A DNA stretch of 64,000 nucleotides from an uncultured Aquimarina sp. (GCA_947498815.1 CANMLU010000001.1:1-64000), one strand, 5' to 3'; shown: positions 30,101 through 37,517, counted from the first letter of the stretch. Notes: generated from the sequence alone by a model not told the origin. Made by a program: numbers and translations.

Positions 30101-30226
30101 ATACTTTACCAAATTATGTGTAGGAATGTCCGTTGGAAGAACTCCATAAGTTGTAGTGTTTTCATCCTGTCCTTTAGCAAGACTAAAGGATAAGCATATC
30201 ATTAACATAAGTAATCTTCTGACCAT
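27113..30226 (-). CDS. PorP/SprF barrel fused to a long coiled coil and two SPOR-like repeats
   Basis: A 1037-aa three-part protein. (1) Signal peptide (ending SLAKGQ) and a PorP/SprF-type outer-membrane barrel, residues ~20-325 (NRFYFNPTFSLVRENK, several strand pairs, ending HEIGLAYNFETDKP). (2) A charged Ala/Glu/Arg-rich coiled coil, ~335-750, containing eleven copies of a 16-aa unit (LAEEQRLAAEAAEAAR) in blocks of seven and four. (3) Two ~75-aa repeats at ~842-918 and ~966-1037, GYYLIGNVFKGG...WILHI and GYYLITNIFKRE...YILKI, which resemble SPOR peptidoglycan-binding domains. It starts 4 bp after a type B-cargo gene and lies 57 bp before the giant type B adhesin. I infer a secretion partner that also reaches the cell wall. 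Architecture is seen; function is inference. Confidence 0.85.
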   Translation of the reverse strand: MVRRLLMLMICLSFSLAKGQDENTTTYGVLPTDIPTHNLVKYNRFYFNPTFSLVRENKKSINAYNKTQWASFNDNPQTYLINYTANFDEKTGVAIGLHQQNEGVYRYFGGIANFAYNLEFDNDMNFTFGLNLGFSQSGIKSNIDAADSSLLNNGVVVTDPVILNYENKSVFQLTPGVNFNYAEFDVGVSVVNLVAYNLSGSELITDNMAFTGHVMYTTSLERRSDKTIRGMAYANMLPDLGSESSDADSGSSLRYGGNVIAELPELGWAQAGYNSFYGVSVGIGGHVTPNVSVGYTYEMGMGDTSEFGATHEIGLAYNFETDKPKRRSKSKTGTQKAYEERDSEIRRLKKEILEQNKIIRELQDETGQAQSQEQKAMSELERSIAEAKAKEARAASELELQREEEVKLLNKQAEELEAQRNLEREVAEQKAEEERLAAQKQLEREVDEQEAAGQQTEEQIIAAEEAEREAEAAKQQAEEERLAAQREIERVEAEKKAEEERLAAQREIERVEAQQKDEAAEAARLAEEQRLAAEAAEAARLAEEQRLAAEAAEAARLAEEQRLAAEAAEAARLAEEQRLAAEAAEAARLAEEQRLAAEAAEAARLAEEQRLAAEAAEAARLAEEQRKIQELITATREVVANGDVNALRSQAEIVQSSAILPSADKQMLSSEIASAISAKEAAAAEAARLAEEQRLAAEAAEAARLAEEQRLAAEAAEAARLAEEQRLAAEAAEAARLAEEQRLAAAAAAAANVKEEGLDEIKKELDNSSRISNKLFARRDSLLTTSLNVDKREFNKLLESLVNMEEDSGPTSSKKLTANNRFVKFADATRPEAQIATKFIPGYAEGYYLIGNVFKGGEYANKFTSTLKDLGFNDAQIILNPENQFQYVSIANYSNKDEAVDKYLSSIDNNYYGDMWILHIAKSRVASYKKLLQETRLIKDTVKDDTVLSETLSYIGGHNIENGYYLITNIFKRENYFERGMEKLKSQGLEPQYFRNPKDNYIYVYLKRYDDLDEAKQSLFSNVNNSYSGDLYILKIQ
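28003..28187 (-). repeat. 48-bp tandem repeats, block of four
   Basis: Four imperfect copies of a 48-bp unit inside the PorP/SprF-coiled coil gene, each encoding the 16-aa coiled-coil unit. Copies differ mostly at synonymous positions (GCT/GCC, CTC/CTT). They end in a run of eight consecutive Ala codons just downstream in the gene. Confidence 0.9.
28352..28674 (-). repeat. 48-bp tandem repeats, block of seven
   Basis: Seven near-identical copies of the same 48-bp unit, separated from the four-copy block by about 165 bp of unique coding sequence. Unequal recombination here would keep the reading frame and change coiled-coil length by 16 residues per unit. Confidence 0.92.
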
Positions 30227-30230
30227 AAAA

Positions 30231-32309
30231 TTATCTCATTACCGTTATCGAACCTTTTCTGACTACGGAGTTATTTTTTGTTATAATATAATAGTAAATA
30301 GGATCTTGCCCTGATGATTTTGAATTCTCTCTTGGCCAATTATTTTGGTAATTCGCTATACTGAAATCCACTTGTCCTCTTATATTATAAATTGTTACTT
30401 CTACATCTTGTTGATTAAACAAAGACTCTGGCAATAGCCAATTATCATTTATTCCATCATTATTTGGGGTAACCACATTGGGTATTATTTCTGTTTGTCC
30501 TGCATTTTCTGAAATTACGATTACGTCAGATTCTAATTCACAATCTAATAACGTAATTCTTACAAAGTATTGTCCGGGTACGCCCGTTTCGAGTGTATTC
30601 GTTCCTTGTCCGGTTATCGTGCCTCCATCTACCACTGATTGATTTTCACCATCTACCACAGTAAACCACTCATATACATAGTTGGTACTCTGTAATACGC
30701 TAAGCGTAACAGTCTCGCCAAATGGAATAAATGTTGAAGAGGCGTCAATAGTAAGATTATCTGATAAAAGTTCCACTTCGAGATCATTAGATCTTGCAGT
30801 AGGCAAACCAGATCCTGGTAGCGTAACCTCTAGCGCATATATTTCGCCTACATTATCTGATGTTACTGTAAATGTGCTTTCTGTAACACCTGTAGATTGT
30901 GTGCCCAAAAACCATTCGAAATCAAAGAATGATAATTGTTCTGCAGTAATAGGAACTTCGGCTCCTGATGTTGTAATACCAAATAGGTTTTCTAGTCCTA
31001 AAGTTCCAGTATCTGCGTCACAATCCAACAGTGTTGTGATCACGGCATTAAAACCAACTGTGGTAAACACCTCTGTAGTTGCCTCAAGAATATCCATACA
31101 AACATCGTCTGCAAATACCCGTACCACATATATTCCTGCATCAGATACATCAACAGACAAAGCTCCCGGGTCATTGACTGGAAGCAAAGGAGTTATGGGT
31201 GCTAGTGTTCCAACATCCCTATACCACTGGACCGTACTACCGGGCGGTGGTGCATTTGTCTCTATCTCTAAGGTGAGCGAGGGTTGTGTCGGTAACAATA
31301 TGAGTTGCGGAGGGGGTTGCGACGTAAGGGCCGAGCCCAAATTTACTACCTCCACGGGAAGTGTAGTTTCGGAACAAGTATCACTTCCTGTGACTATTAC
31401 GGTGTATATTCCTGCAAAATCACTTTGCGTAAGGTTTACCGTGGCACCTGTCAATTCTGGGACGACCTCTCCATCTTTCATCCATACATATTGAAAACCG
31501 GGATCATTTACGCTTACACTCAATATTTTAATGTCACTTGGGCAAAATTCTTGTGGTGATGGTTCGTTGATACTAACGGTTACCTGGTTGAATTCGAGTA
31601 CAGTTGTGTTCCCGATATTTGCTCCTCCATAGAAACCTTCACACCCACCAAGATCTATTCTCACACTATACTGACCTGGTGCGGTAACATTGGTCAACGT
31701 AGGTCCCGTTTCGCCATCAATAGTGGTACCGTTAAATGACCAAACATATTCTGGATAATCCGAAGGAGATGCTGTAAGTGTTGAAGATTCTCCATCACAA
31801 AGAGCTACGTTGTTCGCATCGATGTTCGAGCCTACAAGTGTTAATGGGTTGTCTGTGTCGAAAAAATAAATCCGCATTCCAGTGGTGACGGCACTAAAAA
31901 CATCATCCTGACCATCAACGATCACTCTTATACGCATTGAATAATTATCACTTGCGAAATTCGTTGACATTGAAAAGGGTTGGTCAAAATCAATATTTCT
32001 ACCAACAGGAATATCCACATTGGTTTCAAATCTTGATAATTCAGTAAGTGTGGCATCATCAAAAACACCATCAATATCGGATAGTTCGAGCACAAATATT
32101 GTTCCAGAAGAAAAGGCTACCGTTGTGTTTTGGGCAATCGCAGATCTATTCGGAACATCCTGATTAACACAGGCGTCCTTTGCAGTATTCGTATTACTGC
32201 TTATGTAAAATCTTGGGCCTTGAGAGATTTGCGCATGACTCTTTGAGGAGATGCATAAAAGAGTTGCTGCTACGGCGAATAACGATATGAGGTTAAGTTT
32301 CTTCTTCAT
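30231..32309 (-). CDS. Secreted protein with Ig-like segments and type B gliding-motility C-terminal domain
   Basis: A 692-aa predicted T9SS cargo. The ATG at 32309 (KKKLNLISLFAVAATLLC ... SHAQ) gives a clean signal peptide; an upstream in-frame ATG at 32345 would add 12 residues. The body has several Ig/PKD-like segments, for example CDGESSTLTASPSDYPEYVWSF and CPSDIKILSVS...YVWMKDG, in which paired Cys and the Trp of the Y-x-W motif recur. The C-terminus (VVTPNNDGINDNWLLPE ... VTIYNIRGQ ... YYYIITKNNSVVRKGSI) is the gliding-motility-associated type B domain. It is the first gene of the surface-protein operon and ends 4 bp before the PorP/SprF fusion gene, suggesting translational coupling and a cargo-partner pair. 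Confidence 0.88.
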   Translation of the reverse strand: MKKKLNLISLFAVAATLLCISSKSHAQISQGPRFYISSNTNTAKDACVNQDVPNRSAIAQNTTVAFSSGTIFVLELSDIDGVFDDATLTELSRFETNVDIPVGRNIDFDQPFSMSTNFASDNYSMRIRVIVDGQDDVFSAVTTGMRIYFFDTDNPLTLVGSNIDANNVALCDGESSTLTASPSDYPEYVWSFNGTTIDGETGPTLTNVTAPGQYSVRIDLGGCEGFYGGANIGNTTVLEFNQVTVSINEPSPQEFCPSDIKILSVSVNDPGFQYVWMKDGEVVPELTGATVNLTQSDFAGIYTVIVTGSDTCSETTLPVEVVNLGSALTSQPPPQLILLPTQPSLTLEIETNAPPPGSTVQWYRDVGTLAPITPLLPVNDPGALSVDVSDAGIYVVRVFADDVCMDILEATTEVFTTVGFNAVITTLLDCDADTGTLGLENLFGITTSGAEVPITAEQLSFFDFEWFLGTQSTGVTESTFTVTSDNVGEIYALEVTLPGSGLPTARSNDLEVELLSDNLTIDASSTFIPFGETVTLSVLQSTNYVYEWFTVVDGENQSVVDGGTITGQGTNTLETGVPGQYFVRITLLDCELESDVIVISENAGQTEIIPNVVTPNNDGINDNWLLPESLFNQQDVEVTIYNIRGQVDFSIANYQNNWPRENSKSSGQDPIYYYIITKNNSVVRKGSITVMR

Positions 32310-32641
32310 TATAATCACGCTTATTATTTTAAGGTGAATATGCACTACTAACTTTAGCGATTTGGGGCGCTTGTTAATAATATTGTTAATATATTTTTTA
32401 CCAAGACATAAAATTATAAATTAAATGTTTATATCAAACTAAAATTTAAGTTTTTTTTGTAATAATTTTCTGACCTTCATTACATTGCTCTTATATTGTT
32501 AAAATAAATATAAACCAAATAAGCATCTTAATATACATAAAATTTTGTTAATCAATATGTTAATTAGGCCTGAAAAATTGTTTTTTTGCCTATTAAAAGC
32601 CTGAAATATCCCCAATATTTTTATGAACAAAACACAAAAAA

Positions 32642-32690
32642 GTGACCTAAAAAGTCCAAATTTAGATCATTTTTGGTCTTTTTGGGTCGC
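32642..32690. repeat. Long imperfect inverted repeat
   Basis: GTGACCTAAAAAGTCCAAAT (32642-32661) pairs with most of the sequence ending GGTCTTTTTGGGTCGC (32671-32690), giving a stem of about 20 bp with four mismatches and a ~9-base loop. It lies 330 bp upstream of the giant-adhesin operon. It could be a regulatory structure, a small-RNA piece or a dispersed repeat. Confidence 0.5.
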
Positions 32691-32798
32691 TCAAAAACAC
32701 TGAAAAAGGCAATTTTTTTCGATTAAGTGTAAAGAGAGCCTTTAAAATTCATCATCAAAAAGGCTTGTTTTTTGGAGAAAAAGAATCACAAAAATTCA

Positions 32799-32832
32799 TA
32801 AAAAAACCTCGTTGAAAAATAGTTCAACGAGG
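32799..32832 (-). terminator. Intrinsic terminator of the OmpH-like gene
   Basis: CCTCGTTGAA (32807-32816) pairs perfectly with TTCAACGAGG (32823-32832) around a 6-base loop. On the minus strand it is followed by an 8-base T-run. It lies 25 bp after the OmpH-like stop codon. Confidence 0.9.
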
Positions 32833-32857
32833 CCTTAAGATCATCAAAGTGAATGTC

Positions 32858-33385
32858 TTATTCTTTATCTTCAGAAGACTCTTCTCCATTAAGTTCCTTA
32901 ACAATAATATCTGTTAAATCTAACTCATCTTTACCATACAAAATGTTACTTGCATCGGTATCTCCATAGATATAAGTATATCCATTTTTCTTACCATAAT
33001 CCTTAATAAAATCTTTTACTTTATTGATAATAGAGTCAATTTCTGCCTGACTTCCTTGTTGGATTTCTTGCATTCTGGCTTGTTGCTCCCTCTGTAGACC
33101 CTGTTGTTTTGTCATTAGCTCCTGCTCCTTTTTATCTCTATTGGCTTTTGACATTGATTTCATAATGTTCTGGTACCCTTGAACTTCAATTTGAAATTGC
33201 TTTGCTTTTTCTTCAAGTTCGGCACGTACTTCATTATTACGTTTTGTCCATTTTTCTTGGGCAACTTTCATTTCTGTAAAATCAGAAACTACTTTGGTGT
33301 TATTTACATAACCAGTTTTTTCGGTTTGTTGATTACAAGAGGTTATAATTAAAACCATACTTGCTATCCATAAAAATCTTCTCAT
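32858..33385 (-). CDS. OmpH/Skp-family periplasmic chaperone-like lipoprotein
   Basis: A 175-aa protein with a lipoprotein signal (lipobox IITSC, Cys at about residue 17), then YVNNTKVVSDFTEMK, which resembles the 'vD...i' strand that opens Skp/OmpH proteins. A long charged helical region (residues ~45-120, rich in Glu, Lys and Gln, QQGLQREQQARMQEIQQGSQ) follows, and then the closing YGKKNGYTYIYGDTDASNILYG typical of the family. Skp-like proteins hold unfolded outer-membrane proteins in the periplasm. Here a lipid anchor replaces the usual free form. It is a single gene with its own promoter-like element and terminator. The acidic tail ends EESSEDKE. Confidence 0.88.
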   Translation of the reverse strand: MRRFLWIASMVLIITSCNQQTEKTGYVNNTKVVSDFTEMKVAQEKWTKRNNEVRAELEEKAKQFQIEVQGYQNIMKSMSKANRDKKEQELMTKQQGLQREQQARMQEIQQGSQAEIDSIINKVKDFIKDYGKKNGYTYIYGDTDASNILYGKDELDLTDIIVKELNGEESSEDKE

Positions 33386-33406
33386 GTTTCAAAATTTAGT
33401 TCAGCG

Positions 33407-33439
33407 CAAAAATATCAAAGTTCGGGTGATGATATTCAA
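33407..33439 (-). promoter_or_regulatory. Promoter of the OmpH-like gene
   Basis: On the minus strand, -7 TATTTTTG (33407-33414) with TTG (33437-33439) 22 bp upstream fits the Bacteroidota consensus. The start codon is about 20 bp downstream. Confidence 0.5.
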
Positions 33440-33612
33440 TATATTTCTTCAAAATCGCAATAATCATAAAAAACAATAGAAACCCGATTTGTTATAGTTA
33501 AAAACTATTAAAAATGAATCAAAATAAGCGCCTATAAGCGCCTTTCTAAAAAATATGATAATAGTGGGCGGCGAATACACAAAGACACAAAAAGAGCCTT
33601 TCAAAACAAAAA

Positions 33613-34464
33613 TTATTCATTTTTCAGCACATAAATTAGAGAAGAATACGCTCCTGTACGTTTTGCTTTTATATTTGAACGTAGTCCAATCAAAAAAGCC
33701 TTCAAAAAATTCATTCTTCCATTTTTATATTTTTCTGAAAGCAAAGACACATAAAAAGAATCAAATTTCATAGGAAGTGTTTTTTGGAGCACTAAATTGT
33801 ATTGTCCAAAAAGGTTTTGAATTGCATTTTTTGAAAAATGCCAAAGATGCCTGGGTACATCATAAGCCGCCCAAAAGGATTTATAATACTGAGCATCATA
33901 AGATTTGAAATTTGGCACCGCTATAACCAAATATCCATTTGGTTTTAAAAGACGCTTAAGCTCAACTATTTGATCTTCCAACTTGGGTATATGCTCCAAA
34001 ACATGCCACATTGTAATTACATCAAAACTATTGGAGTCATAATTCGTAGTGCTCGCCTCGAGATTAACTCCCTTTTGCTGAGCCAATTTTTTTGCATCAT
34101 TATTTGGTTCTGTGCCATTAATCTTCCAGCTTTTCCTTTTTGCAACCGCCAAAAAATCTCCGGTACCTGCTCCAATATCCAACAAATCTCCATGCCCTTT
34201 ATGAAGTTTTGTAATAAGACGAACTTTTTTGTTTAAGGAATATGTTTTAACCATGTGATACAATTGCTCAAAAAGGGATCGCTTTGCATCTGTATGAGAA
34301 ATATAGTCTTCGCTTTGATAATATTTTGGCAATTCACTTTCATTTGGCTTTGGAGAGGTCACCAACATGTCAAGTTGGTCATCATAGAGTAACTGAAATT
34401 TTTCTCCTGAAACGGTATGGTCTTTACATTCTATAAAAAAATTCAAAACTCGGTCTTTGTCCAT
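33613..34464 (-). CDS. Class I SAM-dependent methyltransferase
   Basis: A 283-aa protein with the Rossmann-fold methyltransferase signature: motif I GDLLDIGAGTGDFL (about residues 91-104), an acidic residue ending the second strand (NGTEPNNDA), FDVITMWHVLEHI (motif IV region), and LLKPNGYLVIAVPNF. The N-terminal ~80 residues (DHTVSGEKFQLLYDDQLDMLVTSP...YYQSEDYISH) are shared by many Bacteroidota methyltransferases that act on sugars or lipids, but no substrate can be named. It stands alone with a good promoter upstream. A parS-like site separates it from the next gene. Confidence 0.88.
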   Translation of the reverse strand: MDKDRVLNFFIECKDHTVSGEKFQLLYDDQLDMLVTSPKPNESELPKYYQSEDYISHTDAKRSLFEQLYHMVKTYSLNKKVRLITKLHKGHGDLLDIGAGTGDFLAVAKRKSWKINGTEPNNDAKKLAQQKGVNLEASTTNYDSNSFDVITMWHVLEHIPKLEDQIVELKRLLKPNGYLVIAVPNFKSYDAQYYKSFWAAYDVPRHLWHFSKNAIQNLFGQYNLVLQKTLPMKFDSFYVSLLSEKYKNGRMNFLKAFLIGLRSNIKAKRTGAYSSLIYVLKNE

Positions 34465-34501
34465 TTGTATTGTATAAAAGCGTAAGGGATCATTTATTTA
34501 A

Positions 34502-34531
34502 CAAAAGTATTTCTAATCCATTCTTTTTCAA
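34502..34531 (-). promoter_or_regulatory. Promoter of the methyltransferase gene
   Basis: On the minus strand, -33 TTG (34529-34531), a 19-bp spacer and a perfect -7 TACTTTTG (34502-34509). The start codon is 38 bp downstream. This is one of the best matches in the window to the Bacteroidota promoter. Confidence 0.7.
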
Positions 34532-34577
34532 AATCTATTGTGTGCAAACTATGAAAAAGGGTGAACTTTTTTCAATT

Positions 34578-34593
34578 TGTTCCACGTGGAACT
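34578..34593. promoter_or_regulatory. parS-like ParB-binding palindrome (site 1)
   Basis: TGTTCCACGTGGAACT matches the chromosomal parS consensus TGTTnCACGTGnAACA at all but the last base. It overlaps the stop codon of the adjacent small membrane-protein gene by two bases. Confidence 0.75.
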
Positions 34594-35059
34594 ATAATGT
34601 TGTGGTGTCGTAAATGTCGACTCCCAAAAGATTGCTTAACTCATTTGCCTTGTTCAATACTATATCATAAGTCTCATCTTCTAATACAGTAAAATATCTG
34701 TTCTCGGTAAAAAATCGCAATACCCATTTTTTAAGTGTTCCATCTGTGTTTCCTTCTTCATCTTTTGTGGAAAACGTAGCATGAAACACAGAAATGTAAT
34801 CTGGAAACTCAATAGTAAGCCTAGTTTTCCAAATAACCTTTCCGAAAAAAAAGAAAAGCTTATAGTTTTCAAACTCTTTAGTGATTTTATATGCTTCTGA
34901 AAAACCAACCAAAAAAAGTCCAATACAAAAAACTGAAATACCAATCACTAAAGAAAGTTGAGCAATCAAAATTGCCAAAACGGCATAAACAAAAATTGTA
35001 ATAACAGAAAAAACTCTAACTCTATTCGTTTCTGATTCCTCAACAATTACATAATCCAC
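34592..35059 (-). CDS. Small two-TM membrane protein, intact paralogue
   Basis: A 155-aa protein of unknown function. It has two adjacent hydrophobic segments (about residues 17-36 and 38-55), then a soluble domain: SEAYKITKEFENYKLFFFFGKVIWKTRL, EFPDYISVFHATFS, and a C-terminal LRFFTENRYFTVLEDETYDIVLNKANELSNLLGVDIYD. It resembles PH-like membrane-anchored domains in layout, but I cannot name a family. The upstream neighbour at 35066-35549 is a clear paralogue with a frameshift, so this is the intact copy of a tandem duplication. It lies downstream of mnmG and probably shares its transcript. Confidence 0.7.
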   Translation of the reverse strand: MDYVIVEESETNRVRVFSVITIFVYAVLAILIAQLSLVIGISVFCIGLFLVGFSEAYKITKEFENYKLFFFFGKVIWKTRLTIEFPDYISVFHATFSTKDEEGNTDGTLKKWVLRFFTENRYFTVLEDETYDIVLNKANELSNLLGVDIYDTTTL

Positions 35060-35065
35060 TTCGCC

Positions 35066-35549
35066 CTAATTTTTAATTGCATCATAAATTTCGACGTCCA
35101 ATAATTGAGCTAATTGATTTGCTTTACTCAATGCTTTTTGATAATTATTGGTTTTATACACGGTGAATTTATTGTTTCCCGCAAAAAACCGAACAACGAT
35201 TTTCTCATGCCTTTCTTTGGTTCCGATTGCGCTAACGGAACCCCCATTCATTATCCAAACTATATGTGGCCGAAAAAACAGAAATATACTCCGGGAAATC
35301 TAACTCCATTTTCATTTCGAACAAATGAATCCCAAAAAACGAAACTAGCTTTTGGTTTTTAAAATCCTTTGTGATTTTATAAGAAATAGAATATCCAACT
35401 AACAAAATGGATATAGTCAAAAAAATTGTTTTTTGAAACAACGGAATCGATTCAACCAAAAACAAGACCAAAGAAAAACCCAACATAATATTGGATAATA
35501 TTTTTCCTTTTAACGCTTTTTCTTGTTTACAAACAACACTCTCGATCAT
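35066..35549 (-). pseudogene. Frameshifted paralogue of the downstream two-TM protein
   Basis: Two overlapping frames together match the intact 155-aa neighbour. The first (35549 to 35232) has the membrane segments, ISYKITKDFKNQKLVSFFG and DFPEYISVFSATYSLDNEWG, then meets a stop. The second (35251 to 35066) carries GTKERHEKIVVRFFAGNNKFTVYK ... ANQLAQLLDVEIYD. Removing one G from the G5 run (C5 on the plus strand, 35241-35245) would join them as NEWG-SVSAIGT. It is therefore a broken gene, a slippage-switched gene or a sequencing error. Its ATG overlaps the mnmG stop (ATGA), indicating coupled translation. Confidence 0.8.
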
Positions 35550-37417
35550 CGTCCCATATATACTAAAAGTACAGAAATATCACTTGGGGATACTCCACTA
35601 ATTCTTGATGCCTGAGATATTGTTGCGGGTCTTATTCTTGACATTTTCTCACAAGCTTCAAATGATAATGATTTTAATTTGGTGTAATCAAAATTTTCAG
35701 GAATCTTAATGTCCTCTAATCGGTTTAATTTATCAGCATTGTTTTTTTCCTTTTCGATATAACCGGCATACTTTACCTGAATTTCTGTTTGCTCCAAAAC
35801 TTCTTTATCCAAATTATTTTCCTCGATATACGCCTTTACCTTTTCGAAATGTCGAATGTCTTCTAATGTAATTTGTGGACGAGAAAACAACTTAAACATC
35901 TTACCGCTTTGTTTAACCAAAGAAGAATTTTTAGTCTCCAAAATTGGATTTGCCTCTTCGGCCGAAACACTCGTGTCTTTAAAAAACTGAACGAAAGCGG
36001 AAGATTTTTTCTCTTTCTCTTCCATGCGTTTCAATCTTTGGTCGGAAGCCAAACCTATTTCATGTGATTTTGGCGTTAATCTAAAATCGGCATTATCCTG
36101 TCTAAGCAGTGTTCGATATTCTGCTCTAGAGGTAAACATTCGATAGGGTTCTTCTGTACCTTTGGTAATTAAATCATCTATAAGTACTCCGATATAGGCT
36201 TCGCTTCTTTTTAAAATAAACGACTCCTTTTCTTTTACTTTTAAGGCTGCATTTATTCCCGCCATCAAACCTTGAGAAGCTGCTTCTTCATATCCTGTAG
36301 TGCCATTAATTTGGCCAGCAAAAAACAAACCTGAAACCAATTTTGTCTCTAGTGTATGTGTTAATTGCGTAGGTGGAAAATAATCATACTCGATAGCATA
36401 TCCAGGTCTAAAGAACTTTACGTTCTCGAATCCAACTACAGATTTTAAGGCCTTAAACTGAACGTCTTCTGGCAGCGAGGTTGAGAATCCATTTACATAG
36501 ACCTCAACAGTATCCCACCCCTCGGGTTCAACAAAAAGCTGATGCCTGTCTTTGTCAGCAAACCTATTAATCTTATCTTCGATAGAAGGACAATACCTTG
36601 GACCAATACTTTTTATTCTTCCATTAAACATTGGAGAGCGATCAAAACCTTCTCTAAGTAGGTCGTGTACCAAAGACGAAGTATATGTCATATGACAAGA
36701 TCTTTGTGTGCTAAGCGGTTTTGTTAAATCAGTATAGCTAAATTTTTCTGGATTATCATCTCCAGGTTGCTCCACCATTTTTGAAAAATCCAAAGATCTA
36801 CCATCTACTCTTGGGGGTGTTCCTGTTTTCATTCTTCCAGAATCAAAACCCAAATCCACCAACTGTTCTGTAATACCAGTTGCTGCTTTTTCGCCAGCAC
36901 GACCTCCTCCAAATTGCTTGTCTCCAATATGAATTAACCCATTCAAAAAAGTACCATTGGTAAGCACTACAGATTTTCCTTTTATTTCAATTCCGAGAGA
37001 AGTTCTTACTCCTTTTATTTCTCCATTCTCCACCAAAAGACCACTCACCATTTCCTGATAAAAATCCAAGTTTGGGGTTCTTTCCAAAAGCAATCTCCAC
37101 TCCTCTGCAAACCTCATTCTATCACTTTGAACCCTTGGGCTCCACATAGCAGGTCCCTTTGATTTGTTCAACATCTTAAATTGAATAGCAGTGCGATCAC
37201 TTACTATTCCGCTATATCCTCCAAGAGCATCAATCTCTCTTACGATTTGTCCTTTTGCAATTCCGCCCATGGCAGGATTACAACTCATTTGAGCAATGTT
37301 TTGCAAGTTCATTGTAATCAACAATGTGCTGCATCCCAAATTTGCGGCTGACGCCGCAGCTTCACTTCCTGCGTGCCCGGCTCCCACAACTATAACATCA
37401 TACTCCGTATCAAACAT
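35546..37417 (-). CDS. mnmG: tRNA uridine-5-carboxymethylaminomethyl modification enzyme MnmG (GidA)
   Basis: FAD-dependent enzyme which, with MnmE, modifies uridine 34 of certain tRNAs. The 623-aa length is standard. Visible motifs are the N-terminal FAD-binding VIVVGAGHAGSEAAASAANLG (residues ~9-29), CNPAMGGIAKGQIVREIDALGG, GGRAGEKAATGIT, MKTGTPPRVDGRSLDF, GLFFAGQINGTTGYEEAASQG, and a C-terminal helical region ending RISGVSPSDISVLLVYMGR. Its stop overlaps the start of the frameshifted small gene by four bases. Upstream are three parS-like palindromes. mnmG (gidA) is often origin-proximal in bacteria, which fits those sites. Confidence 0.98.
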   Translation of the reverse strand: MFDTEYDVIVVGAGHAGSEAAASAANLGCSTLLITMNLQNIAQMSCNPAMGGIAKGQIVREIDALGGYSGIVSDRTAIQFKMLNKSKGPAMWSPRVQSDRMRFAEEWRLLLERTPNLDFYQEMVSGLLVENGEIKGVRTSLGIEIKGKSVVLTNGTFLNGLIHIGDKQFGGGRAGEKAATGITEQLVDLGFDSGRMKTGTPPRVDGRSLDFSKMVEQPGDDNPEKFSYTDLTKPLSTQRSCHMTYTSSLVHDLLREGFDRSPMFNGRIKSIGPRYCPSIEDKINRFADKDRHQLFVEPEGWDTVEVYVNGFSTSLPEDVQFKALKSVVGFENVKFFRPGYAIEYDYFPPTQLTHTLETKLVSGLFFAGQINGTTGYEEAASQGLMAGINAALKVKEKESFILKRSEAYIGVLIDDLITKGTEEPYRMFTSRAEYRTLLRQDNADFRLTPKSHEIGLASDQRLKRMEEKEKKSSAFVQFFKDTSVSAEEANPILETKNSSLVKQSGKMFKLFSRPQITLEDIRHFEKVKAYIEENNLDKEVLEQTEIQVKYAGYIEKEKNNADKLNRLEDIKIPENFDYTKLKSLSFEACEKMSRIRPATISQASRISGVSPSDISVLLVYMGR

Positions 37418-37431
37418 ACTTTCTATAATTT

Positions 37432-37447
37432 TGTTCCACGTGGAACA
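37432..37447. promoter_or_regulatory. parS-like ParB-binding palindrome (site 2)
   Basis: Perfect palindrome TGTTCCACGTGGAACA, 15 bp upstream of the mnmG start codon. Confidence 0.85.
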
Positions 37448-37479
37448 TACAGTTTACATCAAAATAAATAATCATTTTT

Positions 37480-37495
37480 TGTTCCACGTGGAACA
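37480..37495. promoter_or_regulatory. parS-like ParB-binding palindrome (site 3)
   Basis: A second perfect copy of TGTTCCACGTGGAACA, starting 48 bp after the start of the previous one, in the mnmG-ybeY intergenic DNA. Confidence 0.85.
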
Positions 37496-37517
37496 AAATT
37501 TTACACCATCACCAATC

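Larger units (their letters stand above)
32310..32857. other. Intergenic region upstream of the surface-protein operon
   Basis: About 550 bp, very AT-rich, without a plausible gene. It must carry the promoter of the minus-strand operon. The nearest match to the -7 element on that strand is TTAGTTTG (32435-32442), one base off consensus and without a clear -33. It also holds a long imperfect hairpin and the terminator of the OmpH-like gene. Confidence 0.6.

Noticed and set aside
30682-31494. 270-codon plus-strand frame inside the 692-aa type B protein gene
   Set aside because: It is opposite a well-supported gene, has no recognisable domain, and its composition (Ser/Val/Thr-rich) is the antisense image of a beta-rich surface protein.
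33523-33545. Short direct repeat (AGCGCCT twice) between the OmpH-like and methyltransferase genes
   Set aside because: Two seven-base copies a few bases apart in AT-rich DNA are likely chance; no structure or promoter element coincides.
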